NCBI GenBank assembly: GCA_011009095.1
Contig: VTPC01008056.1
Span: forward strand, 7,104-71,103
Length of the DNA: 64,000 nucleotides
Source of the DNA: Ignelater luminosus
Lineage: Eukaryota > Arthropoda > Insecta > Coleoptera > Elateridae
Direction: 5' to 3'
Positions 36,624-49,395 of this stretch are shown here, piece after piece; the first letter of the stretch is position 1, and the number at the start of each line of letters is the position of its first letter. Position numbers and translations under genes: made by a program. The notes beneath the pieces are model-generated. The model saw nothing but the letters and a program-made list of their open reading frames with translations. It was not told the origin of the DNA and did not search any database.

Positions 36624-39600
36624 CTGAAAGCAAATATAAATTAATATTACATATAACAAAAATTTTGTTTTATTTTGTGGAATCGCGCAGACTGAAATAA
36701 GTTATTTGCATGGTTTTTACAAGACAAGACAAGTACTTGTTTGTAAATTACTACTGAAAACGAGTTACGGAGGATATATAAGATAATTTTGTTGTTGTTG
36801 TAATCTACTTCCAATCTAGCAGCAAAGGTAACTTTTAAATCTTTATAAAATTCTGAGTATTCAGAAACTTTTCGCATTCGTTTTTTATCACTTTGGGTTC
36901 CAAAAAACCGTGAGCGCCTTATAATTACAATTACACAAAGATTTCGTTTTTATTTGCTCTTAAAAGGTTTCAGTACAATCAGTAACTGTCATTTCGAAGG
37001 TAGTAAACTGCCTATATAAATATTAGATCGTAACTTAAAATATGACCTGGATAAGTAAAGCATTTCTACTACAAAAAACTGCAAAACTGTACTCTGTTAC
37101 GAGAAAAATGGGAACGGTAACTTATCGTTGACATACAATTTAACATGCCACTTGGCTACTTCGGTAGGTCGGAGACAGGGTGGTTCGGGGGTAAACTTCG
37201 TTGGTAATTTGCTCTTAGCTGACAAAATAGGAAAAATCAATGGGCGTCAATGACGATAAAAAACCGTTCTTAAATGGCAAGGCCTCGTCACTAGGGATTG
37301 CAATCCAGCACGTCAATCCGGCGGGATTGAAAATGCTGCGGGATTGCAATCCCTACTCGTCACAAGGCAACTGTACGAACTGTTTGGTAAACTTGTTAAT
37401 GCTTTCTTTGTACTTAATAGAAGTGAACTCAAATAGTAACTTAGTATATTGAAACTTTTTTTAATGTTAAATACTCTATGATACAAGGGGTTCTGTGGTC
37501 TGGAGGGCGACCCGAAAAGCTGTCGAATTCCCAGCGATTTACAGTTGATGTATATACTTATAAGTACTTTAGGTAAAAATATCCAAGCACAAAAGTATAG
37601 GTTAGAAAATACACATTGTAAGCAAAACAAAAGGAAATAATTATATACAATTTGTAACACAAAATAATCTTTGTACTGTTCAATTATAATCGCGTCACAA
37701 GTTAAATAACCAAATCTGCATAAACATTTAAGGTAATTCGTAAAATAAACAGAAGGATTGGATTCCTTTAATAAATGCCTAGTAAAAACAAATAATAAAA
37801 ACTACTTGAGCTTCTTAATATCCCACGAATTCACTTGCAGTCAGTGCAAAATATTATTTACAAATAATAAATTTGCGTTAGTGAAATCTGTCTTACTTAT
37901 CAGGACTTTGTAAATTAAACTACGAATCTTCTCAGTACTACTATTACTATTATAAAATAAAGAACAATTTTTCAAACCTAGCATTTACTCAAAACGAATA
38001 TACAAATAAATAAATATTTGTAATTATACAGTAGCGTGACGTCTCAATGTAAACAACTAGTATCTCCGCCACTGGCCGCCTAATCCAATACACTACTAAC
38101 CTAAAGAATTTCGATATTGTTTAAATACTTTAGCGTTAATACCTTGTCTTATTTATATTTCTGTAAGATACCCTACAGGTTAATTTGTTGAAACGTTGGA
38201 AAATTCTACATAAAAGCTAATTTACTCAACTAATACAAGCCAGCTCGATTTCTTAAGAAAACGAACAAATGTACAATACAATGCAAAATCTAAACTTATC
38301 GCAGTCAGTAATAACAACTAGTCTGTGAAAATGTTAAACTGCTTTGCACAATGCTAACACTCAACAAATAATTTAATGCGATTAGCGCACAATTGTTTTA
38401 AATACTAAACTGTTAAAAGATTTACAAATCTTAAGGACCCCACTACTAGTTCGCTAGCTGGGCTGTCCAAACTAGTGAAATTTCCTCAGTTTCACTTCAG
38501 CTGAATAAAAGTTAGGTAAATATTAACACAGTAACTTCATGTATGTTTTATGGATGAGATTCGGTAGGTAGACATTCAAACATTCCATCTAGATTTCCGT
38601 ATTGTGATTGCGATAGATAATAAATTATATGAAAAACGACTTCTTGAACGAAGCTAATATTATGAAGGATGAGCGGTAACATCCTAAAGATCAGGAAATA
38701 ACATAACAAATTTATTGACATTCGTTGCGGTTAGATTCGATTAGTAATAACTGTGCTGGGAGATCTACACTAGATTACGAGAAGGTGCGATAAATGGAAT
38801 CTCTTCTGCAATGACAACATTCACACTTACAATACTTGAACTGACAAAACGGTCAATGAAGCCGCAGAGGCCGCCAAAGCGAACCCCAAACGGGAGAGTC
38901 CTTTTGGACTAAGAGCTCGGTAACTGAAGAAACCCTAACAGATTGCCAAGGTTGGAAGTATTTAAGGGACGAAATTCCACTATTAATAAGTGCACAAGCG
39001 CGAAGAATCTTTATTAGTAAACGAGATATCCACATATGTACATCCAAATTGGTTAACAGAAAATATTATTTTGCAAGATAGATCAGGATGTTTTCACCCC
39101 ACTGAAAGCTATAAATCTGCCTACTACGCCTTAAAAGGTTAGAAGCATTTACAAAAATATTGAAATTAGTTAATACAATGAAGCATTTACCTTTTAAAGG
39201 TTCTTTCTTAAGAAATAACCATCTATAAAAATGAATTTACAATAAGGTACACATTACTTCGTCTAGAAAGTTTGACATTTGTCAGAATTTATTATATCTG
39301 AACCCTTGGAAATGAAAAGAGCAATTGTAATTAGAAGACAAATTTATCTCAAAAATAGAATTTGAGATTTTTTAAAACAGATTTTCTAATATAGCAACGA
39401 CATTTACCTACTCATAGTTACTAACAAACTTTACATATTATATACGAGGTGTGCTGATGAAGATATCATTTTAATAAACAATACGGAACGAAACATATTA
39501 ATAAGCTATGCCTTCTAGATATCATTTTTGTAGTACAGGGTGATCTAATTAATCAAAATATCACATTGCTGGAGTAGTAGGTATACAGTAAAATATTCAA

Positions 39601-42600
39601 TTCTTGTCTTCAAGACTCGAAAAACGGACTTTAACAAGAATTGCCTTCCCTATTATAGAAATCCTTGTTTTTTGTTTGTCACATCACACACATGTATAAC
39701 CTTAATATAAAACTTCGAGGTTTATGAGAAACAAATCTAGTGCAGAAATTTTATACGTTACGGTATACTGAGAAACAGTTTACTTACGTGACCTTCACAT
39801 ACTTCTACTTCCACAAAGCAAAATTATGTTAAAAGAGTTGCGCACACCTGAACTAGATAAATAAGGTAAATCGGTCATCACTTAAATGAATCTAATCTGA
39901 TATCATTCTCAATTATAATTTTGTCTTGATTGTCCTCTACCTAACACGTCACGGCTAAGTGTTGTTTTCTTTTGCCGATTTGTTAATTTGAACTTGTGGT
40001 AGCTATTCTGATTTGGTATACTTATCACTTGAAAACAAGAAGCGAGTGTAAATCTAATTCTAAGAAACTTTTGTTTCTATATAGAAGTGGCGACGAAGTT
40101 GGTCTACTAATGTTCTAGTAGTTGCTTCTTTGTTTCATGCTTTGTAAATACTTGTATGTTAGCTTTTTTTGTATAATTAGATATTTTTAGAATAATTCTG
40201 GTTGATAAAGATGTAGATTAAGTTTATACGCTCCTTATAGAATTTATGACGCACTGTCGCACTAAACTTATTTAACGCGGCTTGAACAGGGATTTATAAA
40301 AACAAATGGAAAAGTAAGCAACTTGAGCAGTATATAAAATCTCAATAATCCTACTTAATTACCGATTTAGATTATAGAAATACTTTAAGAATTTCTTTGG
40401 TACACGAGCAGACATTATTAGTGTGGTTATAAAAAAAATTAATATGAAAATTTTGAAGTCTATTCTTTGAGGCGTTCGACGGCCCGGAAAATAATAACAG
40501 GCGACGGCTAGAAGTTGTTTATTTTTCAAGGCACACGAAGCAAGCAGCTTCGTGTAATCTTATCAATTATTAAACAGGCGAGTCTTAAGTAAAACAATAA
40601 TTTAGCCGTCGGTAATAGGAAAATAAAAAGCTGGGCCGCTAGCGGGAGCTTGTGTCCTGACGGTTTATGATCCATATTTAAACGCGCCGGTTATTAGAAT
40701 TAATATTCTGAATTTTTAGGAACAGATGTTTCTTGTTTCTTTCGTATTATTTTTACATAAACACCGCTGCATTTTCCGGGCAGCTCAGATTACTCTTACT
40801 GAAAGTTGTTCCAACTTCTTTAAATTAAGTCTGTTGCATAGAAAATATTGTTTTATTCGATTTGCGTTTTTATTTCAAGGAAATTACGTACATACCTAGC
40901 GAATTTTAAAATATCTCTGCGTGAATAATTACATATTCAGTAAATATGCAATATGACCAGATTGAAATTTTAATAAATATTCTTGTAAGGATACTTACGA
41001 CTTTTAAATTTAATTAAATGATTTGAAAACATCTTTATATGTAAATAAACTTATTAAAACCTACTAAATATAAGTTGGCTAGTGGTATACCATATAAATT
41101 TAACAAGAATTTACATAAAATTAAAATGAGACCAGAAAATTCTTAAAAAGAAAAATTCGTTAGTTGTTTGATAAAGCCTAGAGTCACTGCTTAACTAAGT
41201 ATTTTTTAGTCAGAAAGGCCCTTCTACGTTTCTCATCACTTATAATAATAAAATAGAACTTCTGCCACAGATATTCAACTGATCTTTGTTGGGTTTATTT
41301 CCCGAAGGTTTGGAAAGAAGGCAGGGTAACTCTGATCCTCAAGCTTAAAAAAAAACCTTATCAACTCATCACCCATCTTAATGTTACTTAACAAGTATTC
41401 AAAAAGATTCAAAACAGTAGATTCAGGAAATTAATCAAGAACTACAATTTTCTACTGTGCTACCAGCTTGATTTTTCACTTCAATAGTTTACAACCGGAA
41501 ATAAAAACAAAAGTTCAAAAAAATCCAGGTGGTACATTTTGCTCTGATAATGATATGAACCTGAAAGAATTTAATACTGGAAATGTCCGCCTAAAATTTA
41601 AAAACTCATAACTCAAACTTCCCATACTTTTTTTCTTAACCACCTACTGAGGCATTATTTTCATTTCAATACAACAAGCTAAAACACTACCTGGATCTGA
41701 TCCAGAACAGAACTTGATCTTTTTTCCATCTCGTGATAGATTACGGATACACCATTTTTGCTACTCATCGCCATATGTACCTCGTCAGTACTTTAACCAC
41801 TTCTATCATTTCGAGAAATATGCTTCCTATAAAAATTAATTGAAATCTCTAAGGAATTGAAACGTGGATAGAACTGTAGAAACGAGTGTCATCGAGATAC
41901 TCAAGATTTGAAATAACACCTACAAAGCACTCAAATACATTCTATTTTCCCCATTGAAAGTTCGATGACATTCTCAAAGACACTTTCCTTGAATGCAGGC
42001 AACACACACTCTGATGAGTGATGAGTTAATGACAGCCACTCTACTAACACACAGTAAAGGCGCAGCCCTTCCAACAATTCCACACGGATGGTTGACAGTA
42101 CGCGGTAATGTAAACCACAATAAAAAAATCACAAATTCATTGCAGTTTTGTCCCCCTACACGTACCGGGCACGTGAGCAATAAAGGCAAGAAAGCTTTAA
42201 TTGTGAAATAAGTCACTCGCTGGCTTACACAGAAAAAGGCTGGTCTTAAGTCTAGCAATTAAGAACAGAATGAGTACCTTTTAGAAAGATTTCAAGGTTG
42301 TTTGAAGAAAATCCAAAAATTAATTACGACAAAGCAGAATGTGAAGAGTTAGAATGGTTATGATAATGTGCAACAGGCTTATGAAACTTTTTAGTCAAGA
42401 AATATAAAAATGACGTAGGTTCACTATGAAGACTGAATGAGTTATGCATTATTTTCAGGCAAAAAGCGCATAATTTCTAGCAAGAGACTTACTTCACGGA
42501 TGATGATCGATGAGCAATGCATTAACTGTGTGGTCGCGAAAAGTGCGGCTTCCTAGGTGATAAATGAGTTCTGTCCATACTGAAGAAGGTTCAACATGCT

Positions 42601-43984
42601 CTGCTTTCATGATAAGGTTTTGAAAATTGCTTGGCACTGGGGTATACTAATATGTTTTGTTTACTCCTACTCCCTTTATAAAAACAAATGAATTGGCTGC
42701 ATCTCTACTAAAATAGTATCCAAAGTCCTAATGCTGAAGCAAAAATAAAAACTACACAGTAAAAAATTTGATTTGGTAATATTTGATGCAGAAGGAGCCC
42801 TGCAGACCAAGAGGATAAGCAAGTTGGTGACGCTAAAGAAAAGAGTCACAAAAAGGTAGCCGTAGAAGACTACAAGGTGATCATCGAGTGGATGTTGTGT
42901 GCTGCAGGAAACGCATCATAATGCAGACGACTCGACGGACGGGTTGGTTTTGGTGATGAACCGTTGATCAACGTTGTAGTACAAGGAATGTAACAATTTT
43001 CAAGTTACTTTCAATGTTTAGCATACTTGTATCATTTTTGCGGGAAATCAAGTACTTAGGGGTGACTTAGGTTAGGTTAATTAATTAGAAAGCAAATAAA
43101 AATGTATGAGTAAATTGCCATCTTTTAGCAACTGCAGCAGTGTAACGTTCCGTTTTCTTTTCACGATACAGTTATTCATAGTTAGCAGGGAGAATTCTGT
43201 TGGAGTTCACGTAATCGCAGAATCTTTGACCATTTCAAAGTGAAAATCATACTATCTATTAATAAAACCTGCCCAGATTATTGCGCAACACAGAAGATTT
43301 TACATGAACGCAGTCCTCACGATAAATTGACAGGCTTTTAAGGCGATTCATTGTATTACCTGTACTTCCCCATTTATATTAAAGCTGTCTTGACGCCTGT
43401 GACCTAAAGTAAGATAAAGAGTTCTCATTATGTCGAGTTAATTAGTTTATCTTAGCACTACAAAGTAAATTTCTGTATTTTCTAAAGAAGAGTTGACATA
43501 AACGCGGAGACTGCCATTTGCAGCATGTAGTATGACTTACTAATTTGGTGCACTTGTATATACTTAGCAGGCAATCACATCTTCAAGAATGGTAGGTAAA
43601 TGTCTAAAAACGTCCCGGAAAGAACTTGTTTTCCAACCTGGCGTTATGTAGGCTTGTATTGGATCACAACTCATTCTTGGTTTAACAAGGCATGTGGTAA
43701 AGACGTTTCTAAACGAGTTTGTGATCAAGGAAATAAAGAAGTACATAAAATAGAAGGATTGACTTTTTTTGATTTGTCAGAAATTTTGACATTTTTATAG
43801 ACATTGCGTAGGTTGGGTAAGGAAGCAGAAGTGGTTAGGTTAGAAGGACATGGTAACAATGTTTGTTCGGAAGGGAAGGGATAAATTGAAAATGCCATAT
43901 AAGCCTATATGGTGGTCTTACAACCTTCCTAACTGTCACTGCTACTGCTAGGCCAAGGTACTTGCAAGTCCTTGTTATTAATAA
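36624..43984. other. Presumed intron sequence, 3' part, with a GC-richer island
   Basis: No gene is supported. A GC-richer foldback with two copies of a ggattgcaatcc palindrome lies at 37280-37366 (listed separately). A GC-richer, ordered-looking block at 40470-40700 (with acggcccgg, cgacggct and tgggccgctagcggg motifs) may be conserved regulatory sequence. A segment at about 42780-42980 is richer in GC without an obvious frame and may be an old repeat. The rest is AT-rich. Confidence 0.5.
37280..37366. repeat. GC-richer foldback with duplicated ggattgcaatcc palindrome
   Basis: The palindrome ggattgcaatcc occurs at 37295-37306 and again, extended to gggattgcaatccc, at 37340-37353. The flanking cgtcac / gtcac and caatcc..ggattg segments make the whole stretch an imperfect inverted repeat centred near 37321. 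It is a small structured repeat in AT-rich DNA. I could not identify a target duplication. Confidence 0.6.
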
Positions 43985-43988
43985 ACGC

Positions 43989-46629
43989 CTATTTTACTCT
44001 AGTACAAACTTTACAATTATCCCCTATTATCATAGTATCGTCCACAAACAAAACTAAATAAACATTCTTTTTAAAATAGAGACAATAATCATACATTGAA
44101 CGTTTGAATTCAAGCTTGTTCATTTCTTTTGAAAATTTTTCATTCCAGTACTTCGGAGAATTTCGGAGTCCATACAATGAACGATCCAGTCTTAAAACTT
44201 TTGACTCACATACTAAACCCTTTGGTACTTTTATGTACACTTCAGTGTCTAGATCGCCATTCTTTTGATTTACAGAGCTCTTCATATCAATTTGGCACAT
44301 CTTCTTCTGAGGCAGTGAGAAAACAATATGCTGTGAAAAGTTCGTAATCTTTAAGGTAACCAGGCTGCTTTATTTCTTTTATTGGTCTCCCTTCTTCTTC
44401 ACTTTCACTACTACTACTCTAATTATTTTCAATTTTTTCATTATTGTTTTCAACAACATTTTTTTCATTAACTTCCTGTTCTTCTTCCTTTATATCTTCT
44501 TCCTCAGTTCTTTCTGGTTCTTCGTTTGTAATTTCAAGAGGATCATAAATTGGAGGGACTAAAAACCTTACTTCTGGCTCGTTTACCCGTTTTTCATTGG
44601 CTTTTTCTTTTGCATAGTATTCCATAACAGTTTCATCAAACCTTACGTCTCGAGATCTAATAACTTTCTTCTCTCCCGGAAGCCATAGCCGATATCCACC
44701 TCCGCAGTACCCTACCATTACTGCACGAACTGCTCTGTGATTTAGTTTACTTTCCTTGGGAATGATCGTATGCCAGGCACGGCAACCAAAAACTCGTAAT
44801 TTGTTCAAATCATTTCTACCATTCCATAACTGAAGGAGTTTTCCCGCGATTTAAAGTTGAAGTGGGGGATCTGTTTAATTCATAGGCGGTGCACTTTAAT
44901 GCTTCACCCCATAGATACTTTGGTATTCCTGAATCAATGATTTTAGCACGTAATTTGTCTAACAAAGTGCCGTTCATCTGAGGGGAGTGGCTAATTGTAT
45001 ATTCTAACTGTATACCATTCTTATCAGCAAAGTCTTGGAAATATTTACACACAAATTCCCCTCCATTGTCCATTCTCGCCCTCTTAGGAGTAATACCAAA
45101 TTTTGTCTGCATTGTACAAATATATGAAATTAAGTTGTCAGCTGCTTCTGACTTATTAATAATTTAACTATTACAAAATGAGAATAGTCGTCCAAGATTA
45201 CCTGGAAATATCTTTCACTATATAAAGTTGAAGGAGTCACGGGACCGCTTATATCAGAGTGGATCAAGTCCCCTATGCACTGTGAACTCTTTTCTTGCTT
45301 ACAAAAAGGTAATCTGCAAGCTTTGCCTTCTATGCAGGATGTACACACTTTTTCAGGATAGGGCAGACCCAATTGTACAAGTCCATCCTTCCCAAGATGA
45401 CCAAGTCTCTTGTGCCACAGCTCGCCACTTTCTATTGTCACATTACAATAATTCTCGTTCTTAAAATTGTCAACTTGAAGAATATACACTCCGTTGAATT
45501 TTTTGCAGACTAATTTAAAACCGTGACCACATATAACAGCATCATTTTCTCTTATTACAACTTTCAAACCTCTAGAAGCAATTTTTGAAGCAGAAAGTAA
45601 ATTGTGGTTAATATTTGGAACAATAAGAGCTTCTATTGTTAATATTTTACCCTGTCAATTTACTATCAGGTCTCCTTTTAAGAATGCAGTAATAACTTTT
45701 CCATCTGCCAAGTTAATATTTAGCTTGTTTTCTAGTTTAATTACATTTTTCATATATGGCAGTAATTCCTCTTTCAAAAAATGGTTACTTGCCCCTGAAT
45801 CAAGAACCAAGGCATTCTGAGGTAATTTTGATTGATTTCATGCATTAGCAGCATATAGTAAAATATTATTTTCATTTGTCAAGTTAGCCTGAGGCTTAAC
45901 AGGATAACGTGAAAAATTGCCTCTGTTGCGTACTTTTCCTCTTCCACGTCCTCGAAAATTATTCTGGTAATTATACTGAGATCTATCACCACGCGGAAAA
46001 TATGTATAATTATTATTTGAAGCTTTAAAACTTACTTCAGAATGATCTTTAATAGTATTAGTATTTTTATCTTTTAATTTTAGTTCTTCATCCAACAATC
46101 TAGCTTTGACGAAGTCCATTTTAACATCAGTTAGTGTTTCAATTGCAGTTATCACAGTGTCATACTGTGGTGGTAACGATAATAAGAGGTGACAGACACA
46201 ATCGGTTTCATCAATTGATGAGCCGAGATCTTGGAGATCTCTTGTAATGGTATCAAATTTCACAAAGTGATCTTCCAATCTATCAGTTCCTTTTGATTTT
46301 AAATTGAAAAGTTTACGCCATAATGTTAATTTTGTGAAAGAACTACTTCTCGCAAAAACAGCTTTTAATGCATCTAATTGAGTTTTTGCAGTGTCACAAT
46401 CTTTAATTATATCTAGATGTTTATCTGTAATTCCTTGAATTATAATTGCTTGTGCTTTGGCGTCTTTTACCTCATATTCTTTCTTTTTATCCGGATCTGT
46501 GGGAACTACACCATCGATTACATCGGCACATTGATCTCTCTTTAAAATTGATAAAATCCTAAATTTTCAATTATTGAAATTTGTTGCTGTTAATATTGGA
46601 ACAGCATTAACAGTGTTAGTTGTAGACAT
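43989..46629 (-). pseudogene. Copia gag-pol polyprotein, multiply broken
   Basis: Gag starts at 46629 and has a TGA at codon 21 (46569-46567), where related gags have Trp after FNN. It continues to an RG-rich segment, then directly to LLYAANA with no CCHC zinc knuckle visible. Protease has LDSGASNHF near 45790. The pre-integrase and integrase regions show WHKRLGHLG, CTSCIEG, HSDISGP (first Asp), ILDDYSHF and, after a frameshift, MDNGGEF (second Asp). At SHSPQMNG the sequence jumps straight to TLLDKLRAK, so the segment with the third catalytic residue (Glu) is missing. The C-terminal integrase part has LRVFGCRAW and DVRFDE. Reverse transcriptase survives from GDLDTEVYIKVPKGL through LRLDRSLYGLRNSPKYWNEKF to LFVDDTMIIGDN, after a deletion near 44270 removed its N-terminal half. 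It cannot be functional. Confidence 0.85.
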
Positions 46630-46767
46630 TGTTATTATTATTACTGATTACAATAAACGAAAACTGGAGCACAACAAACACAACGAAAACATTGAGGTTA
46701 AGACAAAAACACAACAAACCTTTTTTTTAATCTGAGATTTTTAAATTAATCAGTTCACTTTTCACGT

Positions 46768-46781
46768 CTGGGCCCATAACC
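46768..46781 (-). other. Copia-type primer-binding site
   Basis: On the minus strand this reads GGTTATGGGCCCAG, the copia-type site complementary to an internal part of initiator methionine tRNA, directly after the probable LTR end (...TATATCA). Its position before gag confirms the orientation and the 5' LTR boundary. Confidence 0.75.
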
Positions 46782-47056
46782 TGATATATAAACTTTTTAA
46801 TTATAAACAGAAGTAATAATACTATAACACATTTTGAATTAATAAGAAACATTAATTTTTTTATAAGTGTCAAGATACAATAATAATTAGTTCAGCCAAC
46901 TTACACAACTAAAACATTCTTATCCAACTTACACAATTAAATATTCTTATCAGGCAGTTCCTAACAAGCTACTAACAGTGTAAAGCTAAGCTGTGTCTTG
47001 AGAAAAATAGAGCATAAACTTTTTTGATACATTCCCGTACAAAGAATTATACAACA
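46782..47056 (-). repeat. Probable 5' LTR of the copia element
   Basis: About 275 bp between a TGTTGTATAATTC start (47056) and a TATATCA end (46782) next to the primer-binding site. Length and TG..CA termini match copia LTRs. There is no 3' LTR in the window for comparison, so the outer boundary is tentative. Confidence 0.5.
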
Positions 47057-48785
47057 AGTCTTCCAAATTTGAAATTTAAAATGTTCCTAACATCTTTTTC
47101 TTCATAGGAGGGGTTCCCTCGTGTTGAAAGCATAGTTTACGTCTAATCGCCAGCGGGGTTATCTTTTAAATTTAGATAATCACAAAATTTCCAATGTCTA
47201 CTGTGTTTTTTGTTATATGATAATATTAACATTGTTCAATAAATAATTATTATGTAAGACATGTAAGACATACATATACAGAAAGAGAAGAAAATTCTTT
47301 ATTTAATAGAGAAACAAAATCTGTATCATGTGATTTAAGAAAATAAAAACTGGAAAACGCAACATCAAATCCACGTTTACTACCTAGCCGGCTAATTTGC
47401 GACATTCATCTTTTATTCAGAGTTTTTTGCTCTATCGCGGGTATTAACAAAGATACAGGCTTGGTTCTGTTTGAACAAACACGTTGTATATCCAAAGACT
47501 ATTTCTAAGATTGCTTTCAATGAATTTGTCAATACCTCCACAGATTAGAAATGCTATTTACTTAATTCTGTCTAAGTAATAGAGATTAAGATAAGTGTTC
47601 AATGCAGACTTCTGTAAAAAACACAAGAAAAAGGGAAACCATTTGATTGAAAGATTTACTAAAAGAAGACAGTTAGAAACATGGCTTTGTTTTCAAAAGA
47701 TATTTCTTTTTCTTTTTATGGATACAAGCGGTTACAAAAAAAGTAATTTTACCCACTTTCCAAGAATATTTTCTAATTGGCACTAACATAATAAACAACC
47801 ATACTTTGAAGTTTTTTTTTGCCGAACTGTACAATCAGGTATACCTATACAAGATCGACAAGAAAAAATATTGCTTAACTCCAAATAGTACTTTCAGGTG
47901 AAACGTTACTTTTAAACTAGTTTGATGCATTTCAAAATACACATAACATTTATAGAGCTGCGACTGTTGGTTTATGGCCACCCCAACCCGATACATCACC
48001 GCAACTTTAAGATATCGAACGCCGGAATGAAGGGTGGTGTTATTACGTCCTGCGGACTTCGGTATTAATACTAAGTGTTCCGTAAAACTCGAAAAACTAA
48101 TGGACAAGGAAACATTTACTGCCCCATTCAGTGGTATTTTGCGATCATTTTATTATTAGATACAATACAAAATTCGTTTCCTTTTTTACATTAAAGTGTT
48201 CAAGGAACAAATCTTAAAGTTAACACTGAAGCAAATCAATGAGTTTAGATAGCGCTTTTGTTTTTCTTTAGATCGTGTTAAAATCTAAATCCCGAGCCTG
48301 CATTTTAAGCTTTCAATCTTAGCTAACACCCTTCGATGATTCGTGTTGTTAATCGGCTCAGTCCAGATTTAACTAAGGATTCTGAACAGCGAGGCGGGTG
48401 CGGAACATTGATTTTGTGACAATTTGGGTTATTTCATCAAAGTTGCATTGATGCATATCAAATATCAAGCTCGATGGTTTTGTCAGGCTTACGGAGATTA
48501 TATGGAAAATAAGTGGAAAGAGTTTACAAATACTTTTCTGTTTCCTTTTTACCTTTCCATTAAAGTCTTAATATATAACGAATAGAAACTAAGCTCTATT
48601 AACATACACAACGATGATGTATCAGTAATATTAATTCCACAAAAAAGTCAAAAATGAATAAAAAGGTAATAATCAAATGAGGTGAGAAATACAAAAATTA
48701 CAAAAGCAATCCAGCAGGAAGTGGCAATATTACAAACTCACACCTGATATGACAATTATTCAAAGGAACTACTTGTTCTCACATA
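47057..48785. other. Presumed intron sequence
   Basis: No gene or complete element recognised. A segment at about 48290-48490 is richer in GC and varied in sequence (ttcgatgattcgtgttgtta, gaggcgggtgcgg), unlike the AT-rich surroundings, and could be conserved regulatory DNA. The frames 47595-47786 and 47835-48107 show no protein features. Confidence 0.45.
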
Positions 48786-49393
48786 CAGGGTGTCTCAAAG
48801 ATGAATGTGTACGCTTTTTTGATCAACAATATCACTAGTAACCCATACGAACTTTTTCGTAAAATGCCTTCACCTCTAGAAGATAACAATTTTGAAAAAT
48901 TGTTGAGTAGTAGATAATTTATAGTAGTATCACAAAATATTTCATCTGCCATTACACATTGTTTTAGAGGACTGCAACTTTGAAAGTGACGTTTAGAATA
49001 TTTTAAAAAATTGAATTTCACCGTGTCCTATAGAAAAGTTCAAAAGCAGACTTTTTGTTAAATTAATGTAAATTCTGAAATCAATAGAATTATTCATTTT
49101 TCCACTGACGTATCAAACTTTTCTTAAAGAAAAGTGTTTGCCACTTTTTAAATTTTCATTCTTAGTGGAGTATTAAACAATAGATCTTTCAGATAGTAGA
49201 TCGTTTATAGCATTTATAGTAACAACTACAAAAAAGAATTATCTCAATATTATCCGTTGTTTGCTCGATATTGAAGAAAAAAAGACTATCAGTCAAACTA
49301 TTGGAAAACTAATATTTGTTTTAAGAAAGTTTATTAAGGGTTACTAGCAAAATCTTTGTACACCTAATCGACATCAATTTCTGGGACACCCTG
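48786..49393. mobile_element. TA-flanked MITE-like element with cagggtgtc termini
   Basis: The left end cagggtgtctca (from 48786) and the right end, cagggtgtccca when read inwards from 49393, are inverted, with TA on both sides (48784-48785 and 49394-49395). The 608-bp interior has no recognisable transposase; the open frame 48779-49021 spans the left end and is chance. Ends of this type are common on small Tc1/mariner-related elements in insects. Confidence 0.6.
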
Positions 49394-49395
49394 TA

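Larger units (their letters stand above)
43985..47056 (-). mobile_element. Ty1/copia retrotransposon, 3'-truncated and decayed
   Basis: Reading on the minus strand: a probable 5' LTR (47056-46782), a primer-binding site (46781-46768), gag, protease, integrase and the middle of reverse transcriptase, ending at about 43985. The RNase H region and the 3' LTR are absent, so the copy is truncated. Nonsense codons, frameshifts and small deletions occur throughout the polyprotein. It lies in the presumed large intron of the host gene, in the same orientation. The LTR outer boundary is inferred from a TGTTGTATAATTC start and the usual copia LTR size of about 275 bp, without a second LTR for comparison. 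Confidence 0.85.

Noticed and set aside
36647..36877. Minus-strand frame starting MRKVSEYSEF as an extra exon or alternative start of the host gene
   Set aside because: Its amino-acid content resembles the host protein, but no acceptor gives the needed phase 0 and the only in-phase donor (GAA/GTAGAT) is weak.
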